NCBI GenBank assembly: GCA_023391155.1
Contig: JAEWBM010000039.1
Span: forward strand, 1 to 26,856
Source: Acidobacteriota bacterium
Lineage (GTDB): Bacteria; Acidobacteriota; Blastocatellia; Pyrinomonadales; Pyrinomonadaceae
Reading direction: 5' to 3'
DNA length: 26,856 nt
This document shows, in pieces, positions 7,560-15,400 of the stretch (position 1 is the first letter of the stretch; each line of letters opens with the position of its first letter). The position numbers were made by a program, and so were the translations under genes. The notes beneath the pieces are model-generated. The model saw nothing but the letters and a program-made list of their open reading frames with translations, did no database searches and was not told where the DNA came from.

Positions 7560-8585
7560 CTATCCGGCCGCAGCCTCTCCCGTCTTGATCTTGTCCACGA
7601 TAGCCGTGGCGAATTCTGCCGTATTCGCCTTGCCGCCAAGGTCACGCGTGAGGCTCGTCCCGTCGGCATAAACCGCCAGCATTGCCCGCTCTGCCCGGTT
7701 AGCCGCATCGGTTTCACCCAAATGCCGAAGCATCATAATGCCCGACATCAGTATCGCGGTCGGGTTGGCGATCCCCTGCCCTGCAATGTCCGGAGCAGAT
7801 CCGTGCACGGCTTCGAACACAGCCCCCTGCTCCCCAATATTGGCACCGGGGGCAAGACCCAACCCGCCGATAAGGCCCGCACACAGGTCGGAAACGATAT
7901 CGCCGTACAGATTTTCCATCACGAGTACTTCGAACTGCTCCGGCCGCATCACCAACTGCATACAACAGTTGTCGATGATCTTGTCGTCCTTTTCCAGATC
8001 GGGATAATTCTCGCCGACCCTGTTGAAACACTCCAGAAATAGCCCGTCCGAGAGCTTCATAATGTTCGCTTTGTGAACCGCGGTCACCTTATTCCGGCCG
8101 TTGTCGCGTGCGAAGTCAAATGCATATTTCACGATGCGGCTTGAGGCCTTTTCGGTGATGATCTTAAGGCTTTCGACCACGCCGGGGATCACGATATGCT
8201 CGAGCCCGGAATAAAGCCCCTCCGTATTCTCGCGGACGATCACCAGATCGAGCTCCGGGTAGCGGCACTGAACATTCGGCAGTGCCTTAACCGGCCGTAC
8301 ATTGGCATAAAGGTCCAACGCCTTTCGCAGCCCGACATTTACCGAGGTAAACCCTTTGCCTATCGGCGTCATTATCGGCCCCTTCAGCGCGACCTTGTTC
8401 CGCCGTATCGATTCGATCGCCTCTTCCGGCAGGGTCGTGCCGTACTTCTCCTGCGCCTGAGCACCGAGAATGTGCGTTTCCCACTGGATATCAACGCCCG
8501 TCGCCTCCAATATCCTCACCGTCGCCGACGTGATCTCCGGCCCGATGCCGTCCCCCGGAATTAATGTAATTGTATGCTTTGCCAT
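7560..8585 (-). CDS. NAD-dependent isocitrate dehydrogenase (IDH/IPMDH family)
   Basis: The 341-residue protein belongs to the beta-decarboxylating dehydrogenases. The substrate block SVNVGLRKALDLYANVRP (81-98) has the Ser and Asn typical of isocitrate enzymes of the mitochondrial IDH3-alpha type rather than of LeuB. Other active-site residues are Y125 (TEGLYSG), K172 (HKANI), and D229/D233 (GDIVSD) for the metal. In the cofactor loop HGSAPDIAGQGIANPTA, Asp-Ile replaces the Lys-Tyr seen in NADP enzymes such as E. coli Icd, which points to NAD+. It oxidises isocitrate to 2-oxoglutarate in the TCA cycle. Homoisocitrate or isopropylmalate dehydrogenase are less likely alternatives. It is transcribed away from thiO across a 120-base divergent gap. 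Confidence 0.88.
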   Translation of the reverse strand: MAKHTITLIPGDGIGPEITSATVRILEATGVDIQWETHILGAQAQEKYGTTLPEEAIESIRRNKVALKGPIMTPIGKGFTSVNVGLRKALDLYANVRPVKALPNVQCRYPELDLVIVRENTEGLYSGLEHIVIPGVVESLKIITEKASSRIVKYAFDFARDNGRNKVTAVHKANIMKLSDGLFLECFNRVGENYPDLEKDDKIIDNCCMQLVMRPEQFEVLVMENLYGDIVSDLCAGLIGGLGLAPGANIGEQGAVFEAVHGSAPDIAGQGIANPTAILMSGIMMLRHLGETDAANRAERAMLAVYADGTSLTRDLGGKANTAEFATAIVDKIKTGEAAAG

Positions 8586-8610
8586 AAAACTCGCCCTTAA
8601 AGGAAGAATT

Positions 8611-8639
8611 ATTGTAACCCCATCGATACCGTATGAAAA
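8611..8639 (-). promoter_or_regulatory. candidate sigma-70 promoter for the isocitrate dehydrogenase gene
   Basis: On the minus strand a TTTTCA box (four of six consensus bases) is followed after 17 bases by TACAAT (five of six). Transcription would begin about 20 bases before the ATG at 8585. It is a prediction by eye from consensus and spacing only. Confidence 0.4.
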
Positions 8640-8658
8640 ACCCTTATTAACTCTCCCA

Positions 8659-8688
8659 TTTCAGGAGCATCTTCTGATTAACTATAAT
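8659..8688 (+). promoter_or_regulatory. candidate promoter for thiO
   Basis: A perfect TATAAT (8683-8688) lies 18 bases upstream of the thiO start codon, preceded at 18 bases by the weak box TTTCAG. The leader would be only about ten bases. I looked for a TPP riboswitch before thiO in this gap and saw none. Confidence 0.4.
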
Positions 8689-8705
8689 CGAGACAAGGCA
8701 ATACA

Positions 8706-9812
8706 ATGAATATCTCGATTATCGGAGCGGGTGTGATCGGCTTGAGCATTGCCCGGGCACTCCATCGGCAAGGCTTCCGCGATCTCGCGGTCATCGATGC
8801 GGGCGATGCGTTGCCCGGCGCCGCGTCGATGGCGGCCGCAGGAATGCTCGCTCCGAATATCGAAAATGTTACGCCCGGCGATTTTTACACTGATTGCTGC
8901 CGCTCGGGCGATCTTTATTCCCGCTTTGCCGAGGAACTCTCGGATGAAACCGGTGTCGATATAGAGCTCCGTCGCTGCGGCGCGATTCAGCTTGCTTTTG
9001 ACAAAGCGGCGGTCGATCACCTCAGATCACTGGGACGAGGCAGCATTCTCACTCGCGAGGAGGTCCTGAGACTAGAGCCGAACGTATCCCCAAACGTTCG
9101 AGCCGGCCTTCACCTGCCCCACGAGGGCTACGTCAATAACCGCCTCCTGATGTCGGCATTAACGAAGTATGCCGATTTCAACGGAATTGAACGTATCAAC
9201 GGAACCGTCGCCACAGTCCATGCGGGCCGCGATCACGCCCGGATCACAACAGCCGGCCGCGACGTTCATCAGGCCGACATCGCGATTGTTGCAACAGGCG
9301 CATGGTCATCTGTCATCAAACTTCAAGGCACGGCGATCGACATACCGGTGCGTCCGGTTCGCGGGCAGATGATCTCGTGGGACGCCGCTCCTGAGATCCG
9401 TCACCTGCTCTACACAGGTAGCAGCTACCTGGTACCGCGGTCGGACGGAAGGCTTTTGGCGGGGGCGACGGTCGAGGATGTGGGGTTCGATGCCGCAACG
9501 ACCGACGCCGCGGCCAAGGGGCTCAGCGCCGCCGCGGCCGAGATGGTGCCGGCTATTACGGGCCGCTCCATTTCAGATCGGTGGATGGGCTTCCGGCCGT
9601 GTTCGCCGGACGGTTTGCCGATCATTGGGCGCCTCAAAGATGCTCCTTCGGTGATCGTTGCCACCGCCCATTATCGCAACGGCATACTTTTGGCCCCTCG
9701 GACGGCTGAGATCGTCGCCGGGATGATTATTGCCGACGAGGAGGTAGGCCCGAGCCGGTATTCGCCCGAAAGATTTGTAAAAGCCGCGGCTAATCGCGGC
9801 TCCGATAAATGA
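8706..9812 (+). CDS. thiO: glycine oxidase ThiO (FAD-dependent)
   Basis: ThiO oxidises glycine to the imine needed for the thiazole half of thiamine. The N-terminus carries the FAD-binding GAGVIG (7-12) with the acidic end of the second strand at VIDAG, and the block GAASMAAAGMLAPNIE is typical of the D-amino-acid-oxidase/ThiO group. The C-terminal block GFRPCSPDGLPIIGR followed by HYRNGILLAP matches ThiO and contains the substrate-binding Arg region. Length 368 is normal for the family. No other thi gene is nearby, so a related amino-acid oxidase role stays possible. The stop overlaps the start of the next gene as ATGA. Confidence 0.9.
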   Translation: MNISIIGAGVIGLSIARALHRQGFRDLAVIDAGDALPGAASMAAAGMLAPNIENVTPGDFYTDCCRSGDLYSRFAEELSDETGVDIELRRCGAIQLAFDKAAVDHLRSLGRGSILTREEVLRLEPNVSPNVRAGLHLPHEGYVNNRLLMSALTKYADFNGIERINGTVATVHAGRDHARITTAGRDVHQADIAIVATGAWSSVIKLQGTAIDIPVRPVRGQMISWDAAPEIRHLLYTGSSYLVPRSDGRLLAGATVEDVGFDAATTDAAAKGLSAAAAEMVPAITGRSISDRWMGFRPCSPDGLPIIGRLKDAPSVIVATAHYRNGILLAPRTAEIVAGMIIADEEVGPSRYSPERFVKAAANRGSDK

Positions 9813-11218
9813 AATTTTTACTAATAATATCTATCGCGTTACTTGCCCTTTCCGTGCCGGCGCAATCCGGCCGCGTTTCTGCGGATGCTCAGTCTCCTTC
9901 GGCGGCCGACGTGCGCCCGGTTAAAGAACTTTATGACGAGGCGAACGCCTACGCTCGGAACAAATTTCAGGAATTCGAAGAAAACAAGGTGAAGTTCAGC
10001 GAAGAGCTTCGCGTAAAGACACTCCGCGAACAAAAACAGCTCGCCGCGAAATATGCCGCGATTGCCGAGGCACGCAGCGAGCTGTCCACCGACGACATCT
10101 ACTATCGCGGGCTGCTGCACTGGATCGCTGAGAACTACGAGGGTACCGCCGCCGATCTCGCCGCATACGGCAGCCTGCCGGGAGCCGACCCCGAACGTTC
10201 GCAAACGGCACGTTCGATCGCCGTTATCTCGTATGCCAAGTTGAAACGCTTAGAGCCGGCGACACAGTTGATCGCCAAATACGACGCCGCCGAGCCGGTC
10301 AAACTCGGCGAGGTCGCCCGAATGAACAGCGAGGTGGCAAAGGCGTTCATCGCACAGGGTGAGTTGGAAAAGGCTGTCCCGCACGCCGAACGCTCATACC
10401 GCGCGTCCAAAGCGCTTCTTTCCGAACCAAGCTCCCGCGTCCGGGCTCTCGATGAGCTGCTCGATTCCGGAATGCTCATCTTCGAGGCGAACCGCGACCT
10501 CGGTCGGGTGAAAGAGGCCGACGACGCCCTGATCGACATGCGGGCGGCGGCCGCAAGCTTTGCCTCCCCCATCTTTTACTATTACTCCGCGGATAAGCTG
10601 ATCACCCATATGCTTGAGACCGGCCGTCGCGAAGTCGCATTCCAGGCCTTTGACGAGTCGGTCGAACTCGCCGCCAAACTGTTCAAGCTAAAGGCTCATG
10701 CGGACGACGCAGTACGCCGGCTAAAAACACGTGAAAAGCACTACCGGATCATCGGCAGCCCCGCGTTTGATTTTGTCGGCATCGAGAATTGGTTCTCCGG
10801 AACCCCTAAGACGATCGAGTCGCTCAAAGGGAAGGTCGTCCTGCTGGATTTCTGGGCGACGTGGTGTGCGCCGTGTTTCGAGGCATTCCCGCACCTTGCG
10901 GAATGGCACCGCGATTTCGAAGGCAAAGGCTTGGTCATTCTAGGCATGACCCGCTTCTACGGCCGGGCTGAGGGCTTCGATGTCGACCCTCCGGGCGAGA
11001 TCGCGTTTCTCAAGCGGTTCCGCGAGAAATATGACCTGCCCTATGAGATCGTTGTGGCCGGCGATCAACAGGTCCAATTGCGTTACGGGGCGACCGCTCT
11101 TCCCACTGCCGTACTCATCGATCGCAAGGGCGTGATCCGGTATATCGAGGCCGGCAGCAGCCCGTCGCGTCTTGAAGAGATGCGGGCGATGATGCTAAAA
11201 CTACTTGCCGAGGAATAG
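9809..11218 (+). CDS. exported TlpA-like thioredoxin-fold protein with long helical N-terminal region
   Basis: The 469-residue protein starts with a signal peptide (hydrophobic residues 3-17, SVPAQSG). Residues about 35-310 are helical and Ala/Glu-rich with TPR-like pairs (VPHAERSYRASKALL and similar). The last 150 residues are a TlpA/ResA-type thioredoxin domain with LLDFWATWCAPC (C353 and C356 as the redox pair) and a cis-Pro segment TALPTAVLIDRKG. It should reduce or exchange disulfides outside the cytoplasm, with the N-terminal region as a partner-binding arm. It begins in an ATGA overlap with thiO, a surprising pairing because the products act on opposite sides of the membrane. The thioredoxin call is firm; the target is unknown. 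Confidence 0.9.
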   Translation: MKFLLIISIALLALSVPAQSGRVSADAQSPSAADVRPVKELYDEANAYARNKFQEFEENKVKFSEELRVKTLREQKQLAAKYAAIAEARSELSTDDIYYRGLLHWIAENYEGTAADLAAYGSLPGADPERSQTARSIAVISYAKLKRLEPATQLIAKYDAAEPVKLGEVARMNSEVAKAFIAQGELEKAVPHAERSYRASKALLSEPSSRVRALDELLDSGMLIFEANRDLGRVKEADDALIDMRAAAASFASPIFYYYSADKLITHMLETGRREVAFQAFDESVELAAKLFKLKAHADDAVRRLKTREKHYRIIGSPAFDFVGIENWFSGTPKTIESLKGKVVLLDFWATWCAPCFEAFPHLAEWHRDFEGKGLVILGMTRFYGRAEGFDVDPPGEIAFLKRFREKYDLPYEIVVAGDQQVQLRYGATALPTAVLIDRKGVIRYIEAGSSPSRLEEMRAMMLKLLAEE

Positions 11219-11224
11219 GATCCG

Positions 11225-11875
11225 ATGGCAAAGAACGCCTCGCGCCGCAAACCCGATAAGACGCAGAGCTTTTACGATCGTATCGCCGACGTTCACAACG
11301 TCGCACTGAAGGTCAACGGCTATCGCCAGTCGGTCGCTAAATATCTGCGGTCGCTCGACCTTCCACTCAACGAAAACTCCAACGTTCTGGATGCCGGCAG
11401 CGGTACGGGCATCGTGACGCTCGGCTTTGCCGACACCGGCCTGCCCCATCGCCATGTAGTCTCGTTTGATCTTTCACATAAATCGCTGAGCGTCGCCCGC
11501 AGCGAATTCAAAAGCAAACGCGGAGCCGGCGATGCAAACGTCAGTCTCGTTCAGGGCAATGTCTTGCATCTACCTTTTGATGACGCGACCTTCGATCTGG
11601 TCCTCACCTGCGGCGTCCTCGAATACGTCGACCTCGATCTCGGCCTCCGCGAAATGGCACGCGTCCTCGCACCCAAAGGCAAGCTGGTCTTCATACCCGT
11701 TAAGCCGTCGCTGGTCGGGTCGGTCCTCGAGTTTCTCTACAAATTCCGCATCCATCCCCTCGAAAGCGTGCGAGAGATCTCAAGCCAGTATTTCAAGATC
11801 GTCGGCAACCATAAATTCCCTCTCAACGAACCGATCGCCTGGTCAAAGACCATCTTTCTTCTCGAAAAAAAATAG
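11225..11875 (+). CDS. class I SAM-dependent methyltransferase
   Basis: The 216-residue cytoplasmic protein has the SAM-binding motif I VLDAGSGTG (54-62), an acidic residue ending the second strand (VSFDLSHKSL, D82), and the motif GNVLHLPFDDATFDLVLTCG (111-130) typical of the Methyltransf_11 group. The tail, with FPLNEPIAWSKTIFLLEKK, is not diagnostic of a substrate. UbiE-like quinone or lipid methylation is possible but nothing here proves it. It lies six bases after the TlpA-like gene, so thiO, the TlpA-like gene and this gene appear to form one transcript. Confidence 0.88.
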   Translation: MAKNASRRKPDKTQSFYDRIADVHNVALKVNGYRQSVAKYLRSLDLPLNENSNVLDAGSGTGIVTLGFADTGLPHRHVVSFDLSHKSLSVARSEFKSKRGAGDANVSLVQGNVLHLPFDDATFDLVLTCGVLEYVDLDLGLREMARVLAPKGKLVFIPVKPSLVGSVLEFLYKFRIHPLESVREISSQYFKIVGNHKFPLNEPIAWSKTIFLLEKK

Positions 11876-11954
11876 TTCCCGGCTGTCACATTCTTGCCTC
11901 AGGCGGGCTTTCCGCTTAAACTGCACAATTATTGATCACTCACCTATATAAACG

Positions 11955-13322
11955 ATGAATTTCTATAAGAACGCATTGGAACTCGTCGGCAAGACGCCGC
12001 TTGTCCGTATCAACACGCTTACAAAAGAGCACAACATCAAAGCACAGGTCTTCGCCAAGATGGAGAGCCTCAATCCCGGCTACTCCGTAAAGGACCGCAT
12101 CGGTGTTTCGACGATCGACTGGGCCGAGGAGCAAGGCGTCCTCCAGCCCGGCGGCACAGTTATCGAGGCCACCTCCGGTAACACCGGGATCGGCATGGCA
12201 ATGGTTGCTGCGGTTCGCGGTTACAAGGCGATATTTGTCCTGACCGACAAGGTGTCGGTCGAGAAGATGCGCTATCTAAAAGCGCTCGGGGCCGACATCA
12301 TCGTGTGTCCGGCCGCCGCCAAGCCGGGCACCCCCGATCACTACGTCGAGACCGCCAAGCGGGTCGCCTCTGAAACTCCGAACTCGTTTTACCCCGACCA
12401 GTACAATCATCCGGCGAACCCGGCGGCCCATTACCGCTCCACCGGCCCCGAGATCTGGGAGGCCACCGACGGAAAGATCACGCATTTCGTTTCATCGATC
12501 GGGACCGGCGGCACGATCACCGGCACAGGCCGCTACCTTAAAGAAAAGAATCCCAAGATCAAGGTTATCGGTGCGGACCCCTACGGTTCGATATTTAAGA
12601 CTTACAAAGAATCGGGCCACGTCCCCGAGGCAACCCCCTATCTTGTTGAGGGCATCGGCCAAAACCTGCCGGTCGGCAATGCCGATATGAAGATCATTGA
12701 CGAGATCGTGAATATTACTGACCGGGAGTCATTTGATCTCGCCCGCCAGCTCTCACGTCGTGAGGGCATATTCTGCGGCGGCTCGACCGGCACAAATTTC
12801 GGCGCAACGCTGCGGATCGCCTCAAGCCTCAGCGAAGACGATGTCGTCGTCTTTATCGTCTGCGATACCGGCGAGCACTATCTCACCAAATTCCATTCCG
12901 ACGAGTGGATGAAAGAGAAATTGCTGCTTGAGCCGCAACGCATAACTGCCGGCCTCATAGCTGAAACAAAAAATTCGGGAGCGCCGCGTGAGTTGGTGTC
13001 GGCTGTGCCAGGCGAAACTGTCGCTGACGCGCTGGCAAAGATGAACGAGGCCGGTGTGACCCAAATTCCGGTCATCGACGACCACCGTTCGGTCGGGAGC
13101 CTGCGCGAGAGCCACGTGCTGGCAAAGCTGCTCGCGGATCGAGATCTCCTGAAAGCGAAGGTTTCTGATCTGATGGACGAGTCGTTCCCGACGGTTCAGA
13201 TAGATACGAGTTTGGATATTATCAAGGGTGAATTGCAGAAAGCTCCCGCCGTGCTGATCGAAGATTTCAAGCGTATAACGGGCATCATTACTCGCTCGGA
13301 CGTACTTGAACTGCAGCGGTAA
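11955..13322 (+). CDS. cystathionine beta-synthase (PLP domain plus CBS pair)
   Basis: The enzyme joins serine and homocysteine to cystathionine using PLP. Residues 1-325 are the fold-type II catalytic domain: K46 in NPGYSVKDRIG binds PLP, TSGNTG (73-78) holds the substrate carboxylate, and SIGTGGTITGTGRYL is the phosphate-binding loop. Residues from about 335 to 455 form two CBS domains (VTQIPVIDD in the first; a second ending ITRSDVLELQR), which regulate such enzymes. This domain order matches cystathionine beta-synthase rather than CysK, which lacks the CBS pair. Cysteine synthase activity cannot be excluded. The upstream 79 bases show no convincing promoter or riboswitch. Confidence 0.92.
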   Translation: MNFYKNALELVGKTPLVRINTLTKEHNIKAQVFAKMESLNPGYSVKDRIGVSTIDWAEEQGVLQPGGTVIEATSGNTGIGMAMVAAVRGYKAIFVLTDKVSVEKMRYLKALGADIIVCPAAAKPGTPDHYVETAKRVASETPNSFYPDQYNHPANPAAHYRSTGPEIWEATDGKITHFVSSIGTGGTITGTGRYLKEKNPKIKVIGADPYGSIFKTYKESGHVPEATPYLVEGIGQNLPVGNADMKIIDEIVNITDRESFDLARQLSRREGIFCGGSTGTNFGATLRIASSLSEDDVVVFIVCDTGEHYLTKFHSDEWMKEKLLLEPQRITAGLIAETKNSGAPRELVSAVPGETVADALAKMNEAGVTQIPVIDDHRSVGSLRESHVLAKLLADRDLLKAKVSDLMDESFPTVQIDTSLDIIKGELQKAPAVLIEDFKRITGIITRSDVLELQR

Positions 13323-13344
13323 TGCTCCGCCCGCGGAGGGTGCT

Positions 13345-13788
13345 ATGAACGAAGAAAACGAAAGCGCTTTTGTGCCGGCCAACGACGGCGATATGGATAC
13401 GACCCCGCCGAATCCTGCCACGGCCGCTCCTCCCGCCCCGAACCAGGGCAAGCAATGGGAGATGCCAAAGCCTGTCTTCCGGCGCTCCAGCGGCCGCTTG
13501 CCGCAGAGCTTTGCCGCGGAGGCGGCACCCGCATCCGTCGGCGAGGCCGATCCGGCAGGCCCGCCTTCGCCCGATACATCCGCATATGTAGAGCCGCAGC
13601 CGGACATCTCGGAAGAGATCGTCGTCGACTCACCTGTCGATACCCTCGACGAGCCTCGCGAGCGAAGCACTGCCGTTCGAATTTTTCTCCTGATCGGCGT
13701 CTTACTGGTGATCGCCGGCTTTGTGGCCATTTTCCTTAGCGTCATCTACTTCCTGTTCCTGGCGCCGGCCGCTGAAAACACACTTTGA
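13345..13788 (+). CDS. Pro/Ala-rich single-pass membrane protein at the head of the T6SS locus
   Basis: The 147-residue protein has an acidic, Pro- and Ala-rich disordered cytoplasmic part (1-105) and one membrane helix (about 109-139) near the C-terminus, leaving only a few residues outside. The segment WEMPKPVFRRSSGRLPQSF (38-56) is the only basic, order-prone stretch and may be a binding motif. I start at 13345 because GGAGGG stands just before that ATG; an in-frame codon at 13306 would overlap the previous gene. I recognise no family. It precedes three FHA-helix proteins that share its acidic Pro-rich linker style, so it may be a membrane partner of them. Tail-anchored topology is inferred from the basic residues (RER) before the helix. 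Confidence 0.7.
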   Translation: MNEENESAFVPANDGDMDTTPPNPATAAPPAPNQGKQWEMPKPVFRRSSGRLPQSFAAEAAPASVGEADPAGPPSPDTSAYVEPQPDISEEIVVDSPVDTLDEPRERSTAVRIFLLIGVLLVIAGFVAIFLSVIYFLFLAPAAENTL

Positions 13789-13811
13789 GGCAAAATGGCA
13801 CGCGCGATCTC

Positions 13812-13872
13812 GTCAATAAATGCCCGGCGCCCGCGTGTAATAAGCGGCGTTCGGAACGGTCAATAAGATGCC
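13812..13872 (+). repeat. imperfect direct repeat around the first FHA gene start
   Basis: GTCAATAAATGCC (13812-13824) recurs as GTCAATAAGATGCC (13859-13872) with one inserted base. Both copies include an ATG. The second copy holds the real start of the FHA gene. Confidence 0.5.
13820..13840 (+). other. six-codon mini-ORF resembling the start of the following FHA gene
   Basis: The codons read MPGARV and stop. The true gene, 48 bases on, begins MPQARL. The match together with the repeated upstream bases suggests a decayed copy of a gene start, or a short leader peptide. No clear ribosome site is seen. Confidence 0.3.
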
Positions 13873-15391
13873 ACAGGCGAGGTTAAAATTCGATGGCGGC
13901 GAGCTGGAACTCGGCAATAGGGTCGTGACCCTCGGCCGGGCTTCGGACAATACCGTCGCCTTTCCCGACGACGACAAAGTGTCCCGCTATCACGCTGAGA
14001 TCGAGACGCGCGGCGATTATTTCTGTCTGGTCGACCTCGGCAGCAGCAACGGCGTTACGGTCAATGGCCAGGAAGTTGCCGGCGAGCTATACCTGTGGGA
14101 CGGTGCTGAGATATCGCTCGGCGGCAGCGACAACGCTGTCGTCCGCATACAGTTCGCCCAAAATGGCGAGTACGTCGATGAGCCTATTCCAGAGGAGCCG
14201 ATCCAACAAAGCGAAGACGCCGGGGTTGCCGCCGAGCCCGAGGCGTCGCCTGAATCGGCCCCCGGCTCGAAAAAGATGCTTGTGGCGTCCGCCGGTATAT
14301 TCGGCCTCGCGGTCCTTTTTGCCGCCGGTGCGGGGGTCATCTATTACGCCTCCGGGACCGGTACCTGCGACGCCACCGTCGAGATCCTTTCACCCGAACA
14401 AGGCGAGGCCATCAACGATAAGACCGACATCCGAATTGACGTGACCAACGATGGCTGCGTCGAAAAGGCCGTCTTTGCTATCGACGGCATCGAGTTCGCT
14501 GTATCGGATGAACCTCCTTTCGAGGTTTCCGTCGATCCCGACGAATTTCCGGAATTCGCCGACGGCTATGACCATCCGCTCACGGTGATACTTGAAGATG
14601 AGGAGCGAAACCGCTTCACCTCGTCCGAACCCGTTCTTCTGGCATTTGAAACCCGTGCTATCGCGAAGCCGACGCCCGGCGACATTGCCGGAACCAGTGA
14701 CGACCCGGGCCCGCGAACCGCGGACCCCCGCCCGAGCTCGGTCTCGCTCATCGACATCCACAATATGTCGAAACAGCTCTTGTCTCAGTTCCCCGCCAGC
14801 GCGAACCACAATGTGTCGAACCGCCAGTTCCTGGTCGAGGTTCAGAAGCGCACCGCCGATTATGCTCGCGAGGGATATTTTGATCGAGCGGCGAACTATC
14901 GCGACGCAATAAACGTCGCATATGTAAGAGAGCAGAATCTCGACGCCGGCCTCGGCTTTATTTTGGCAATGAGCCGCAGCCGCTTTGAGCCCGCGGGCAG
15001 CGGAGACGCCCTGGGGCTCTGGAATATGTCGAACCAGTTCGTCACCGATAACGGTTATCTCGGCCAGTGCGGCACTGAGACGTTGGCAGATCAGTCGCAA
15101 AATTGCGCCGCCGCGGCTTCTGCGCTTTACTTGAAGGCTCTGATATTCGGCGTATTCGACGGCGACCCGGTTTACGGCGTTGCGGCCTTCGGCAAGTCGC
15201 CTCAAGAGGCTGCCGCTTGGGAAGAGACGCTTCCCGAGAATCGCAACGATCTCTGGAACACGATCACCGGTTCCCCTGAACGCGAACAGCTTGTACGGTT
15301 CTTCGCGGCCGGGATCGTCGCCCAGAATCCGCAAAAGTTTGGCCTCGGGAAAGATCGTCCGCTATCGGAGCTATATAGACTTACGTTGTAA
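13868..15391 (+). CDS. FHA domain - membrane helix - Ig-like - degenerate transglycosylase-like protein (paralogue 1)
   Basis: The protein has 507 residues. The N-terminal FHA domain (about 3-97) has the phosphothreonine-binding set GRASDN (23-28), SRYHAE (39-44) and GSSNGVTVNG (58-67). An acidic linker, a Gly-Ser-Lys-Lys flank and one helix (137-158) follow, placing the FHA inside and the rest outside. Residues 165-262 look like an Ig-like domain with two cysteines (C168, C197). The C-terminal 200 residues align by eye with the SLT-type domain of the next gene: GLGFILAMSRSRFEP, GDALGLWNMS, ALYLKAL and VYGVAAFG. The catalytic Glu is replaced by Arg370, so it is probably a peptidoglycan- or partner-binding pseudoenzyme. 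C401 and C413 may pair. It closes with AGIVAQNPQKFG, shared by all three paralogues. Confidence 0.88.
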   Translation: MPQARLKFDGGELELGNRVVTLGRASDNTVAFPDDDKVSRYHAEIETRGDYFCLVDLGSSNGVTVNGQEVAGELYLWDGAEISLGGSDNAVVRIQFAQNGEYVDEPIPEEPIQQSEDAGVAAEPEASPESAPGSKKMLVASAGIFGLAVLFAAGAGVIYYASGTGTCDATVEILSPEQGEAINDKTDIRIDVTNDGCVEKAVFAIDGIEFAVSDEPPFEVSVDPDEFPEFADGYDHPLTVILEDEERNRFTSSEPVLLAFETRAIAKPTPGDIAGTSDDPGPRTADPRPSSVSLIDIHNMSKQLLSQFPASANHNVSNRQFLVEVQKRTADYAREGYFDRAANYRDAINVAYVREQNLDAGLGFILAMSRSRFEPAGSGDALGLWNMSNQFVTDNGYLGQCGTETLADQSQNCAAAASALYLKALIFGVFDGDPVYGVAAFGKSPQEAAAWEETLPENRNDLWNTITGSPEREQLVRFFAAGIVAQNPQKFGLGKDRPLSELYRLTL

Positions 15392-15400
15392 AATTGTCTT

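Noticed and set aside
8586..8705. Possible TPP riboswitch before thiO
   Set aside because: No THI-box core is present in the 120-base gap and the predicted leader is too short.
11876..11954. Possible terminator or riboswitch before the cystathionine beta-synthase gene
   Set aside because: The best stem (GCGG with CCGC) has four pairs and no T-run; no known riboswitch core was seen.
12822..13745. 307-codon open frame on the minus strand
   Set aside because: It runs antisense to the end of the cystathionine beta-synthase gene and the Pro-rich membrane gene, both of which have clear protein features. Its own translation is low in complexity with Ser/Arg/Gly bias, as expected of a shadow frame in high-GC DNA.
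14390..15334. 314-codon open frame on the minus strand
   Set aside because: It lies fully antisense to the first FHA fusion gene, shows no recognisable motif, and is a normal by-product of the GC-rich third positions.
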